From Bryoerythrophyllum caledonicum (taxonomy: Eukaryota > Streptophyta > Bryopsida > Pottiales > Pottiaceae), in the NCBI GenBank assembly GCA_963971425.1, contig OZ020525.1, positions 8,167,560 to 8,231,559 of the forward strand: a stretch of DNA of 64,000 bases, written 5' to 3'. The notes under the pieces are model-generated. The model was not told the DNA's origin, ran no database searches, and worked only from the letters and a program-made list of their open reading frames with translations. Numbering within the stretch: position 1 is the first letter of the stretch; each line of letters starts with the position of its first letter. Of the stretch, positions 33,197 through 44,946 are shown piece after piece. The position numbers were made by a program, and so were the translations under genes.

Positions 33197-34156
33197 TCAA
33201 TGTGCTAAACACTCAGGACAAGACCATTGATCTACTGGTACTTCCAACAGAGGTGGAGTTAAGCATTCTAAATGCCACCCTGTAGAATATAAGTCACAAA
33301 TAACCATAGTGGCTGCCCTTTTGGCACTACCACACAACCGACAACGTAATTCAGCAGAGATGTGAGAGAGATCAAGGTAACCTGTCCCATCAATGTGTGG
33401 CAAGTGGCAAGGTGCACAATTACGTGTGTGATCCTTCCACTTCTTGCCATCACGACCCTCAAACACTAACACTCCTGAGTCCTTCACCTCACGAACTCTT
33501 AAGATTACCTTTCCTGCTGTCTCATCCAAGGTGGTCGGTGCTGCTTGCTGCAAATACATATAGTCTCCAAGTGTGTAACGCCGCACCTTCAGTCGATAAC
33601 CACCTCCCGGTATTGTAGCATAGCGCAACGTATCCCGATGCTGAGCAATGGAGAGGTTCTCCAATGCCATAGGCATGACCCTTTTGAACAGCTCTGCACG
33701 TTGCTCACACACTTGAGCCCACGTGTCTGGATTGTCTATGTTAGCCAACACGGTGTCAGAATCTGCTTATATGGCCTTCGGTAAAACCGGGTGCCTTCCA
33801 AACAATAGATAGCAAGGTGAAAAAGACGCCAAGGATGCCTATTTGCTGAACCGATAGCCTATTGCTATCCATGGTAGCTGTAAATCCCAATCTTGGTGAT
33901 GTCCTTTCTTCAAGCTGTACTTCCGGAGCCCCCTCTTGACGGTTTGCACCATGCGTTCCGCCAATCCATCTGCTTCGAGATGATCCCTCGAAGTAGTGCG
34001 ATGATCAATCATCGCTTGCTCACACAACGTTTGAAACTCACCCAAGAATTCTCTACCTTGGTCTGTGAGTACCTCTGCTGGAGCTCCAAAGCGACTCAAA
34101 ACACGGTCAAGAAATAAATAAACGGCCCCCTCACTGAATTTATCAGACAATGCCAC
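33197..34156 (-). pseudogene. element B integrase catalytic core, C-terminal part and PHD finger
   Basis: Integrase core with VLTDQGREFLGEF (second Asp) and DHLEADGLAERMVQT (catalytic Glu), then a TAG (33839-33841), ASLASFSPYYLLFGR, a TAA (33767-33769) and a C-terminal region with RRYTLGDYMYLQQ. The last 60 residues form a PHD finger: CRLCGSAK, then VICDLYSTGWHLECL, then WSCPEC, a Cys4-His-Cys3 ligand order. PHD fingers read histone tails. In this position other Ty3 elements may carry a chromodomain, so a targeting role is likely but not shown. Confidence 0.85.
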
Positions 34157-34165
34157 TAATTCTAT

Positions 34166-35218
34166 TCATTTCGAGAAATGCTCGATGATTACCAACACAT
34201 ACTTGTTGTGTCGAGGTGTCACTGGCAGTGGATCTACAAAATCCAAGCTCCATCTATATCCTAAGCCCATAATTGGCAAAGGTTGTAACTGAGGCATTGG
34301 AGCGTTAAAAGACGCTCGTACCCGGTCACACACACCATACACCGGGCCACCATAGCCTGCACTTCGGATTGCATTCCACGCCACCAATAGTGAATCTGAA
34401 GTAGACTATAAGTCCTCCGCACTCCAAAGTGTCCAGAGTCCTCATGTGTGTCCTTAATCAGTTTCACTCTTTCTATTGGAGCTGGTACTACCTTCTTAGT
34501 ACCATCTGGCCACAATCTCACAAGATGAGTTCTCTCCCACACAAACCTCTTAGCTCGTTGTAGAACCCTATCTCTTTCTTTATAAGACCATGAAGCCACT
34601 ACTTCTCCATCCTTCAAAAACTGCATCACATTCGTGTCTTCGTGGATATCTCTGGCGCCCCCGGACTCTTCACCTCCATCCTCATTTACTGTCGCCACAG
34701 TAGCTTCCCCGGTGGTGTCTCCATGCATTGCCAATATCCCCAGAAAACCCGAACAATGCCACCCTAGCAACGGGTCGGTTTCACCCTCAGTATGCCACCT
34801 AGCATCTGTAGCATCCTCTTGGTTTGGAATTGGATTGCGGCTAAGGCCATCTGCATCCATATTAACCAAACCTGCCCTATGAACCACCTTGAAGTCATAC
34901 TCCATCAACATCAAGGCCCACCGTGCCAATTTTCCTGTCAATTAATCAGACTCCATCAACGATTTCAACGGCTGATGATCTGAAACTAACAGAAATTCGT
35001 TACCATAAAGGTAACACCAAAAATGAGCAATTGTCCATATCGCAGCCAAGCATTCCCCTTCATACGAGCTATACTGAGCCTCAGCATTGTTGTTGGACCG
35101 GCTGGCATACGCAATCACAAATTCCTTACCATCATCATCCATTTGAGTCAATACTGCACTTATCCCCAACGAGCTCCAATCTGTGTGTAGCTGGTATGTC
35201 CTTCGTGCTATAGGCCTC
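34166..35218 (-). pseudogene. element B RNase H C-terminal part, integrase zinc-binding domain and first Asp
   Basis: RNase H sequence RRTYQLHTDWSSLGISAVLTQ, YEGECLAAIW and DHQPLKSLMESD, then a TAA (34939-34941), then LTGKLARWALMLMEYDF. The HHCC zinc-binding part has HEDSGHFG and ARCMVC. A GT insertion in a GTGTGTG run then shifts the frame, and the catalytic core resumes as WSLDFVDPLPVTP before a TGA (34166-34168) at an expected Trp. The same lesions occur in element A. Element C interrupts it at 35218. Confidence 0.82.
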
Positions 35219-36429
35219 TGTTGTAGTTCGTAGAGACAGTATTCCTCCGGAATGCCCCTAATTGTCACTAAGAGCTTCCTAAAGTAACCGCTCCGGTTTC
35301 GTTCTCACAGAGACCTAAATATCTTCTTATCAGTACTCCGGATTATTAAGCTTACCAAAGCAAATCGGATACGAGTTAGCTATAGTCCTTCCTTACTTAG
35401 GTTAGATCCGGATCCGTCAGGATCCGGATTTTATACAATGGTTTCCGGAGAATAGGTTCCGGAAATCAGGGGGGGTAGTTTGATTAGTCTTTGTTCGTCC
35501 TCAGAGATTCTCCTGGAGTTTTTAAACGAGTGGCCGAAGTCCACTAACCTTGTTTTGTGTAAGTGGCTGGGTTTCCCACTGCCGTGTGACTTAAAGTGGC
35601 TAGGCACCCACTGTCCGGAGCTTATAGTGACCGAACAACACTCTCCCTACTATGCTAACTGGTAATTCGATTGCTGCTGCCGGACTATGGCTCTCACGAC
35701 ATCCGGAAGGCCTTCCGACGGTCAGACAGAGACTAACCCGGCTACAACGGCATTCCGGGGGGGTATGATTGTAAATCTCCGGGATAGAGACTCACGGTTT
35801 GCTATGGTTATTTTATCTAGGTATTGGTATCAGGCTTTTCCCTATCTCAGGGGAGAACTCCGGTATTGACCGGAATCCAGTTTAACACGGTTTCCTCCGC
35901 AAACTAGAGATTACCAGGAACACCTTTGCAGTTCATCTCTTCCCCTCCTGGCTACTTCCGGACCCTGGGGACTACCAGGAACACCTCTGCAATAGTTCTC
36001 CCCAGCTCTCTCGAGCGTTCTCCTGACACTACCTTTAATAACTTCCCCCTCCGGCACAACAAGTGAGTTACCCTAGTCCGGAAGAATTCCTCACACAACC
36101 ATACCCTCAAGAATGGATCCGTCACTCACAGGATTAACACGTCCCACAATAACACAAGGTAGCAAATCTAGTGAAAAAGGTAACGTATATTTCCGAGTGA
36201 GATGAATAAGATGAAGGTTTTTCCCAAAACCTCCTACTAAGTACTCTCTGAATTTCCAAATTCAGATTTCCTTCTACCTATGACTACGGGAAATCTGCTA
36301 GATCATATCTAAAAGATCCGAGAAATCCGGAAAAGTCCCAGATCGGATCTCAGATCCTGAAATCTCGGAATAGTTCCTGGACTCCGGACTTCCTTCTCTA
36401 ACAAAACCTGGCTAGTAATTCCGGTAGCA

Positions 36430-36462
36430 GCCGGGTGTACTTGGGGCCCCATCGTTAGTCGT
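36430..36462 (-). promoter_or_regulatory. conserved 3' box of element C
   Basis: In element orientation it contains CGACTAACGATGGGGCCCC followed by AAGTACACCCGGC. It lies about 70 bp after the gag stop and matches the boxes in A and B. The G run resembles a polypurine tract. Confidence 0.6.
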
Positions 36463-36529
36463 TGCTGATCCGAACTCTAACCCTGAGAAAAAGAAACAAA
36501 CAAAAAAGAACCTACAACCTAGTTTAACC

Positions 36530-38593
36530 CTAAGTAGGAGCACCGGGACCCCGATTTCTCCCACTCCGGCGGGAAGGGGAAATCTTCACCGGAATGCGTG
36601 CCTCGCCCTTCGCCCTCTTCGACGTTGCAGATGAAAGATTGGTCGTCCGGGTTGATGGTCCTATTGTTGGAGGGGCGGCCACCACCGGAGTACTGGCGTC
36701 CGGCGGTGGAGGGGGCTGTTCCGGTGATCCTTCCGAGACCGGGGGTGCTGGTGTTTCCGTCGCGGAAGCTGACCTGGTCTCTTCGACCAAGTCCCTGTAG
36801 CTTCTGGAAGGACTCCTTGGTCCGGATGCCAACCTCTGGGAGACGGACCTTGGTGGGACAGGGATGTCGTTTTCCGCCGGAGGGACTGGCAGGCGCATGT
36901 TGTGAGGCGACAGGAGCTCCGGAAGGGTCTTCAGGATCTCGCTCGTATTCGGGTTGGGAAGTACGATGCCCTCCGCTGGAGTTCGGGGTGACGGAGTGTC
37001 CAGCGACTCCGGATTGGCTGACGTGCCTAGAGCTGGGGTGGAGTTTGCCGGAGGTCCTGGAGAGGTTGTGGACCGTACTGGCGTCGTGGTGCTGTCCGGT
37101 CCAGGGGCCGTTGGGTCTTCCGGTGGCTCCACGGTGATGTTGTCCACCAACATCTTCATCTGGTCCCAGGTCCGGCCCATCTTCTCCGCTTGGTCTAGGA
37201 GAAACCGGATGATGTTGGCCCTGGTGACCTTCTCCTTTTTCTCCACCAATTCGGTGAAGAGCCGACTCCGGTTGACTACGTCGGCCGAAATTTGCAAGGC
37301 CGCCCGGACCTCTGTCAGGGCCGCTACGGAGGCAAGGGCTTTCGCCTCGGCCTCCTTCCGGGCCGTCACCACCAGGGCTGCTTCGGCCAGGTACAACTTC
37401 ATCTTCTTCTCCATTTTTGTACTGGCCTTATATACGGAGGAGAGTTGGGTATGGAGCGCCTTCACATCCGTCTCCCGGTTTTGGAGCTCCTCCACCCTGG
37501 TGATAGCGTCCTCCAGCCGGTCGACGTCCAGGCTTCGGAACATTTGCTCCACGCTGGTGGTGATGATGTAGTTGGTCTCCTTAAGGAACCCAACTCTCCA
37601 GCCAATATCCGGGGTGAGCTCATCCATTAGTTTGAGCTGGCCCTTGGAGTCGCTCTTGTCGACCTTCCTCATCTTCCGGCTGGTCCCCTCCGACGGTCCA
37701 AACTCGTCTTCTCCGGATGATGCCGAGGAGCTGCATATTTCCGGACTCTCCGCCTCGGGCTCCTTCCCCCGAGGTCTCTTGGGAGCCTTCCGGCCCTCCG
37801 GAGTCCCCGTGGTTGTTGCTTCCGGCACCGTCTCCTTCTCTCCGGACTCCTCTTCCTCCGACTCATCCCTTCCATACCTCTGGAAGTTGAGCACCTCATC
37901 GTAGTGCCGGATTTCCGCCGGGGTGAGTTGCTAGTGGTGCGCATAAAGGTGCACCACGTACGAGGCCAGCGGTGTTGCCGATTTCTTCACCTTCTGGAGA
38001 TTGGCGACCAACCGGTTGATTAGGTCGGTCATCAATGTTCCCGAGTCGACGACGATCTTTCCCCGGAGTGCTCCAAGGAAAGTGCAGGCCCACTTCGCCA
38101 CCACCCGTTTCGGCTTTTCCGGATAGAATATAGGGTTTTAAAACCCTAGCACGAGCAGGGCATCCTGGTGCCGAAGGTCTTGGAGGTTGAAGCCATCCTT
38201 CGAGTCTGCCGGTTCTCTGAACTCCTCTGCCAAGAACTCGTCCCGCCGTTCTACCACCTTGGTGCGGCCAGCCCAGAAGTCGTAGGCCTGAGACCACTCC
38301 GGGACTCCCCAGATCTCCGGATGGGCTCTCATCAGCCCCTTGTACTTCTCGTCCGGCGTCCCGACAAGCTCCCGGACGTAGACTTCCTCTTGGATGCCCC
38401 ACGGAACCTCGAGCAAACCTTCACAACCCATATACTTCAGGCTGTTCTTCAGCATACCAAGTTCCTCCGGGTCTTCAGGTATTTCCGGTAGGATGCGAAT
38501 TAAGGGGGGCAGTGCAACTGCCGGCTCCTCGTCTCTCCGGCCGCGCCCGTCTCTGTCCGTCTTCTTCTTCTTGGCCATCGGTACAGACTTCAT
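36530..38593 (-). pseudogene. element C gag-like protein, two in-frame stops
   Basis: A single frame of about 687 codons, free of frameshifts. It is interrupted only by a TAA (38138-38140, LVLGF|NPIFYPEKPKR) and a TAG (37931-37933, YAHH|QLTPAEIRHY). The N-terminal region has Lys-rich KKKKTDRDGRGRR and then a Trp/Tyr-rich domain (EIWGVPEWSQAYDFW, KWACTFLGALRGKIVVDSG). A long acidic, coiled-coil-prone middle follows (about 37640-37180) and a Pro/Ser/Thr-rich, basic tail ending RRSGRNRGPGAPT. No zinc knuckle is present. The layout is that of a structural protein, but I do not recognise the family. Both stops could derive from CAA or CAG. Confidence 0.6.
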
Positions 38594-39190
38594 GGAGTCA
38601 GATTATTACCTCACTATCTCTCGAGGTTGTCCCTGCACGCACCGTCCTCACACAAACCCTCCCTAACGGACACACGTCCGTTCTAACTGTCCGATTCTCC
38701 AAACCCTAACGGCAAGCGATTTGAAAAATCATAAGAGCGAAAGGAAGAGCGATAGCAAAAAAATGAACAAGCCGAGACGCATGAAGACACAGTGAGAAGA
38801 AAGAGTATCCGTCCAAACCCCAACCTTAAATAGTCTGGCCGTTAATACGGCATCATGATGGCGGTTGATGGGGACAGTTCCGGTTGACGGTTGCGGATAA
38901 CTGACTGCCCCGGAATCCTAGTAACTGCTCCGGTTCCGCTTTTAACATCTTTAGGCTTAATTAGGGTTGGCGGTCAGGTTGATCCAACTTTATTCCTACC
39001 AAAAGACTATTGCTTCTATCCTGGCACAATCTATCATAAAATATTACTAAATTTTTGTGTTTTGGCCGGAACTTAAGGTAATCTTCCGGCACCATGTGGG
39101 AACGGAATCCCACAGCCTCCGCAGTATTGGTGCTCATGCCAAACGGCCTTTCAATTGTTGAAAGGCCGCCTCTTGCCTATCTACCCAGAT

Positions 39191-40216
39191 CTAAGGTTGA
39201 TCATTTCTTGTCAACATGGTTAATGGCTTGGCAATAGCACTGAAAGTTTTGACAAACTTTCTATAATAGTTACACAACCCTAGCAATGCTCTCAACCTAC
39301 TAACATCTCGTGGTCTAGGAATAGACATCACTACTTCCACTTTGCTAGCTACCACACCTAATCCACTTGGATAAATCATGTGGCCTAAATACTCAATGCG
39401 ATCAAAGTAGAATTTGCACTTACCAAGGTGCAACTTTAATCCATGGAGCCTCAATCTTGCAAAAACCTCCATCTAGTGTAGTCTATATTGCTTTCAATCC
39501 CTGCTAAAGACAATGATGTCATCGATATAGCATCTCACGAAATCCAACCCCGAGAATACTCTGTCCATAACCCTTTGAAATTCTGCTAAAGCATTCTTTA
39601 TTCCAAATGGTCGAAACTTCAATTGAAACAACGGGTCCTTCCCATCTTTGTCAATGCCCCAGAACGTGGTTTTCTCCTTGTCTTCATCTCTCAATCCAAT
39701 CTGGTGGTATCCAGAGCATAAATCCAACGTACTAAACACCTTGGCATGGCTAATGGCCTCAAAGTTCTCCTCCGGAGTTGGCATTGCATAACGGTCTGAT
39801 TTAGTGAATTTATTTATTCTCCTATGGTCACCACACATCTTTTTTTCCGTCCAATTACCATAAATGTCCTTCTTGGATGGTATAACCGTTGCTGATGCAT
39901 ACTCACAATCTGGAGGAGCCAAGTCCACCAACCCTGCAGCCATCAATTTTTCAGTGCGAGTACGAATCATCTTTCGCTCCATGTCGCTGTACTTGTATGG
40001 CTTTCGATAAATTGGTGCTTCGTCGGTTAAGTTAATACGTACTTCTTGCCCCTTCAACACTCCCAAATCATATAAACTGAAAGCAAAACAATCTAAATAC
40101 TCCTTCATAAACTCATATTCCTCCACCTCCACTGCTCCATCCGCGAGGGATACTCTTGGTTTCCAAGTGTCCTTAGTCACCATTTCCTTCGGTTCCTTTG
40201 GAGCAGGGTTTTCCAC
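39191..40216 (-). pseudogene. element B reverse transcriptase
   Basis: Ty3-type RT with FSTLDLCSGYHQIGL and the catalytic box YIDDIIVFSRD (about 39529-39497), then RLHGLKLHLGKCKFYF and EYLGHMIYPSG, and the connection region RALLGLCNYYRKFVKTF. One stop (at about 39492-39494) splits it. It continues into RNase H across element C. Confidence 0.9.
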
Positions 40217-40225
40217 CTTTGGTTG

Positions 40226-40774
40226 CTATTGAATCCCCAGTGAAGGAGACTCCCCTCCTTCCTCCTCAATAACACTCCCAAGTCCTTCCAATTGACCCAG
40301 TTTGTCAATTTCTTCCATGTGAAGAGCTGTGTGTTCTTCCGAGAAGATCTTCTCCACAACATCCTCCAAATCCAATCTGCTCCCTTCACTCCAGTTCTCC
40401 CCTCCATAGTGAAGATCTGTTGTTGTCGTAGTCGCAAAATTATTTGCAATATCCCACATGTTCCATGGATGAGGTGCAAAGGCCCTCTCGCCCCCAACCA
40501 CCTTGCTTGTCACCCTGATAGAGGCAACTGGTTCTCCTGCCGCCCGCAACTTGTAATATCCCATGTAACTCGTCAAACTAGAAGCTAAACGCTTCTGTTC
40601 AACAACCACTAATGAAACAATCCAAGTCAGGCAATTTAAATCCATTGCCTGACCAAATAGAAACCGTCTCTGTGGTTCTGAAATCCCAGGCACATCGGTG
40701 GTGCCAGTGGGAAAGCCCATGGCTCCCTCCCTCTCATCTGCATTGGGCTCTACCATCTCTTGAGACAATGAATC
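40226..40774 (-). pseudogene. element B: methyltransferase motifs IX-X and linker
   Basis: Same sequence as 31580-32128 in element A, bracketed by the same TGA and TAG. Confidence 0.7.
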
Positions 40775-42568
40775 TCAAACTAGCCCAGGGCCATTATCCT
40801 TGAAAGCATAAGACCGTGCAAAACTAACCAACGTGGGCAAGGCCCTACGTGGTTCCCCCTTGCGGTTAACCACCGCTAATGGTGTCTGGTCATCGTGATA
40901 CACGCGCCGTGGGATCCTGTGAGGATCCAAAATGTCACTCACATACACATCTGGGCGCTTAATGCGACCCACCGCGGACTGTAGCAACTCTGTTGGTGCC
41001 AGGTTTGTCCACCACAAGCGTGGTCTATGTGCCCTGGATCCTACTGCAGCCGCATCAATTAACACTGGCAATCCCAAAGTCTGATGGATCCTATCCATAC
41101 TCTCGAGTGTCTTAGACCTCGAACTGCTCACCACGGGCACGTTCTCTACAATATAACCAGGCGGTTGCCTCTGAGAAGTCTGAAGCAACCGAAGCACTCG
41201 AATCATGTCAATGAACCTGGAAGCACGGAAATCCTTTAATCCATTCTCATTGCCTGCCATAGACATGCATTGGCAAGGCCATCCTGCAATGACAAGGTCC
41301 ACAGGACCCACACGGTGAATGTCATCGTCTGACAACAAGGAAATATCACCCACAAGTGTAGAGAAGGAGGTTTTGATGGCACTAGTGGCCAACAATTCTG
41401 GAAATTGAGTCCTCAATCTCCGTATGTGACGTTTGGCCACATGCCTTGCTACTTCATCCACATCCACGTAAATGTAGCGCTTAACCTTGATCCCAACTTG
41501 TAAAACAGCTGCTAATCCTATGCCAATGCCTCCAAATAGTTCCAACAACACGATGCCAACTGTTAGTGCCTTCCAATGGATGGTGGCAGTGTCTAATGGA
41601 GGTCCTAGGTCTTGGTCAACTCCAGGCTCCTGTTGCATCTGTGGTAGCATAGAATGTTGCCATGCCTCTTCCACTGCTAACTCCACGGCCTCCCTCAACT
41701 GGATGGTGTTACTCCGCGCCGCCTCAATCCCAGGTCTGTATCCTTCTTTCTCTTCACCACTCGTGTTGCCCATGTAGACATCCACTTTCTCTGAAATGTG
41801 GTCAACCATAGAAGGATCCTCAAAACCTAGCCAAAACCATGAAGGTTTCATATTCATATTTCCAGAGAAGGCAAACACGTCAGCAAAATTACCAGTAAGA
41901 ACTCGAACAAATCGAGCTCGCAGCTGAGCCTTCCGCCCATCTCCTGCTTCCCATCCTGGTCTATAGCTTGCTGACTCCTCCCAGAAATCCAAGGTGAATC
42001 CCATTGGATATAGCACCGCCGAGCCCAACAAGACATCATATGACTTGGCCTCCGTAACTATTGTCTTCACCTTCATGGAACTAGCATCTGCCACATCACT
42101 TTGGTTGAGTTGTAACACCAATTCAGCCCTTGTGATCCATGTAGCGTGCTCTGTACCCCCCATGGATGTGCTAATGGTCCAGGGACACTTCTCCAAAGTA
42201 TCCCCAGTTAATCCCAACCCTTCCATAGCAGACGCTCCCAGCATCAAAGGTTGAACTCTCGAATCCAGAAGCACACGTCGAGGTACAAATATCTTCCCCT
42301 TAGGCCCAACGAGTTGGAAAATACCTTGGGAATTATCAACCACTACCACACCAGGGGTAATGGATGATCTCTCAATTGCAGGTCTAGCGGCCATTGTCTT
42401 CACACGCATGGCTGCTGAAAGCAGCCCCTCCACGTTGTCACTCTGGCTCTCCTCTGCATTGATTATCTCCGTCTTCAACACATTAGCCCCCGTGGAGTTG
42501 TCCAACTCACACATTGAGGCTACATTCTTGAAAACTTCTACCACACTGAAGCCATCTTGTGACAACAT
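40775..42568 (-). CDS. element B protease-like region fused to DNMT3-like cytosine-C5 methyltransferase
   Basis: 597 residues, identical in sequence to the element A copy: altered protease motif LLDSR, methyltransferase motif I FGGIGIG, catalytic PCQ in GWPCQC, ENVPV, and the DNMT3-type AHRPRLWWTNL. It ends at the same TGA before motifs IX and X. The enzyme would methylate DNA cytosines, using S-adenosylmethionine. Its place inside gag-pol suggests that it travels in the particle with the reverse transcriptase and could mark new cDNA or the insertion site; that is inference. Complete identity with A over this span contrasts with about 10 percent divergence elsewhere. Confidence 0.88.
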   Translation of the reverse strand: MLSQDGFSVVEVFKNVASMCELDNSTGANVLKTEIINAEESQSDNVEGLLSAAMRVKTMAARPAIERSSITPGVVVVDNSQGIFQLVGPKGKIFVPRRVLLDSRVQPLMLGASAMEGLGLTGDTLEKCPWTISTSMGGTEHATWITRAELVLQLNQSDVADASSMKVKTIVTEAKSYDVLLGSAVLYPMGFTLDFWEESASYRPGWEAGDGRKAQLRARFVRVLTGNFADVFAFSGNMNMKPSWFWLGFEDPSMVDHISEKVDVYMGNTSGEEKEGYRPGIEAARSNTIQLREAVELAVEEAWQHSMLPQMQQEPGVDQDLGPPLDTATIHWKALTVGIVLLELFGGIGIGLAAVLQVGIKVKRYIYVDVDEVARHVAKRHIRRLRTQFPELLATSAIKTSFSTLVGDISLLSDDDIHRVGPVDLVIAGWPCQCMSMAGNENGLKDFRASRFIDMIRVLRLLQTSQRQPPGYIVENVPVVSSSRSKTLESMDRIHQTLGLPVLIDAAAVGSRAHRPRLWWTNLAPTELLQSAVGRIKRPDVYVSDILDPHRIPRRVYHDDQTPLAVVNRKGEPRRALPTLVSFARSYAFKDNGPGLV

Positions 42569-43036
42569 CTTAGCAGAAAATAACGAGGCTTCCTACACGG
42601 AAGTAGTTGCCTCCATAAGTGCTCCCGAACCTCCTGTGAGTCCTCCAGCTCGTGGTGAGGCTCGTGTGGATGTCGCCACTGGTCGTGGTGGAGGCACCAT
42701 GGACGAGGTGGGCACCATCTCTTCTAACGTGAAGGATTGTGGCAACCTGGCTTGTCGGTTATCCTTTCCATGGTGAGGATTGAGAGTTGGAGTAGCTCCA
42801 CGTGGAATATCCTTAGAAACTGGAGTATGGCTCCGTGTGAGAGCATAGGCCTCCTATGTGCCATCTCTGATGGCAAGTGCCATGCCACTCAACATAAAGT
42901 CTCCAAATTCATCATCCACGGAGCTAAAACCGCCCCCAGTATGAAAACTGGGAGTAACCTGAGGATTGCCACCTACCACATTAGTATTGGCACTCATAGC
43001 TTCTATTTTGGCCTCCAACTCCGCGAATTTGGCCTT

Positions 43037-44946
43037 CTAGCTCTTCTTCTTTCCTCCACTGGTCTTGGACTCCTTGTCCTTGCCTCCTTTAGCTCCCTTG
43101 CTTCCCGTGGGCTTCAACTCTGGATGAAGCTTCCAGTCGCTCGCCTCTGCATGCCCTTTGGCACCACAACCCGAGCAAAAACCTCCAGTCTGAGGTGTGG
43201 AAGTCTTACTTTCCTTGCAATCCTTTCTCTGATGTCCTGGCTTCCCACATTTGAAGCACAAGGCACCAGACTCTACAATATACGAAGGAATGGCCACCTT
43301 GGCCACCTTAACCTTCTCTGGGACCTTCTCTTCACGTTTGAAAAAGCCCATGGTTGCCTTCTCTTCTAGTAAATGTATCTCAATCCGCTCCGAAATCTCA
43401 AAAACAAACCGTAGTGTCGTGGGTACTCCCAATCGCAACGCCTCATTGCGAACCAAGGTCTTCAACTCCTTATCCAGGATACTATACCAATGTTGCACTG
43501 TCTGTTGTTCTGTAACTCCGTGAGTGGCTGAGATTAGTCTCCTTAATCTCGCATGAGCCTCTCTCAAAGACTCGTCACCTCCACGTGTGAAGGAACGAAG
43601 GGCCTTGATCTTATCCGCCCTCTATCCTTGGTAGTCTCTATGGAGTTGCACGAAAAATCCCACGGTGGGATTGAATGGAGGTGGATGATTTACCAAGACC
43701 TCTGGCTGCTCTACATCCTCCATTGTGCTCGTACCTTCCTCCATCTTTTCCTTGGACAAGAGTGGGGGTGTCACTCTCAGTGCTCCACCGAACACGTCCC
43801 CGTAGCTCGGTGCGTAGAAGTCTCTCCAGGCCATGATTCTGGTGAAATGAGCCGCCTCGAACTCTCCGTTGTCCACCAGTGGCGCTCCCTCTAGACACCC
43901 AAATAAAGCTTTCCACACCATGTACGGATTGAAGTTGGGGTTACGTGACTTCTGGAGTTCACACCACATGGTGAACTCCCTCTTGAAGCCATCGACTTCG
44001 ATGGTGCCCGTGGCACCCGAAAACCTTCGTATCCCTCTTTCTTCACCTCCATATGGTGAAGCCATTCCTTCCCAATGAAAATATGATTGGTAGGGCTTTG
44101 TGGGTAAAACTGGGATCTGAACACTCACTTGCGGGCTTTCAAGAAATTCTTCCTCTTCCACCTGTGGCAAAGCACTCTCCTCTGTCACTTCTAGTGGACC
44201 ACGATTTTCTGTCAACACCCTCTCACTAGCATCTACTGAAAAAGAGGTGTTTCTCCGTGTAAACCCGGGACTCTTCCAATTACCCAGATTGCTACTTGGG
44301 TGGTGTACTCGAACAATCGCTAGGCTTCATGGATTCCTCTCATCTCTGGAGCATAAATCGTAGGTGTGACTTCCCAGTCCAATAACTCTAAGGTAAGAGT
44401 ATCCCACACACTTGAGGCACGCTCTTGCCACGTATTAAGCTCCCACTGCCAGGTAGTGTGGAATAAAAATCCTTCGCTCTCGAACTCGGTGAAAATGAGG
44501 GAGAAGGTAGGTAACTATATGCCTAAAGAGAAGTCCTCGACCTCTACACCATATTTGGATCCAAAATTTTGAAGAACCGCGGCCTTACCTCCAGTTACCA
44601 AGTCTTCAACCCTCACTTGCCCACGAGCGCGGTACAGAGGTGCTGGAATTCCCTCCTTCATCCGAAGTGAGCGGATCTTCTGCACCCCACCTAGTGAAGT
44701 CCAATACTTTATTGATTCCGCACTCAACACCTTCGTGCCTGGTTTACGCAAATTCTGGGGCCCTGTGCGAGATTTGGCTGTGGATGAAAGCTCAAAGTCT
44801 CCGTGGCTACCACTTGCTGTGGCTGGGGAACCTTTCACTCGTAGGCTTTGCAAACAATCGATCAAGGTGTCCAACACTTGGCCATCAATTTCCACCTTCG
44901 GCCCACTAGTCCTCTGAGGTTTCTTAGACTTACCTCTTCCCTCCAT
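43037..44946 (-). pseudogene. element B gag-like region
   Basis: Starts at an ATG at 44944-44946 (MEGRGKSKKPQRTSGPK). It runs through a TAG at 44515-44517, a TAG after HEA at about 44320 and one frame change near 44240. It then continues as the gag sequence seen in A, with a TAG at 43622-43624 and the knuckle CFKCGKPGHQRKDC (about 43260-43218). It ends in KKKS at a TAG (43037-43039). It is longer than A at the N-terminus by about 290 codons. Confidence 0.75.

Larger units (their letters stand above)
35219..39114 (-). mobile_element. element C: gag-only non-autonomous retroelement nested in element B
   Basis: A 3.9-kb insertion in the RNase H region of B, flanked by GCCTC (35214-35218 and 39115-39119). 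In its own direction it starts TGTGGGATTCCG and ends CGAACTACAACA. It carries one gag-like frame (38593-36530), a 0.5-kb leader and a 1.2-kb 3' region beginning with the conserved box. No RT or integrase is present, so it must use enzymes from elsewhere. Leader and tail share no LTR-like repeat. Confidence 0.9.

Noticed and set aside
36954-37571. A 205-codon plus-strand frame in element C
   Set aside because: Antisense of the gag-like frame, Val/Ser/Gly-rich without a recognisable domain.
42737-43369. A 210-codon plus-strand frame with hydrophobic stretches (also at 28985-29617)
   Set aside because: It is the antisense of the gag zinc-knuckle region and has the same limits in both copies because the copies are identical.
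28300-44200. A single giant palindrome or inverted segmental duplication
   Set aside because: The two arms have different target duplications and different ends, so they are separate insertions.
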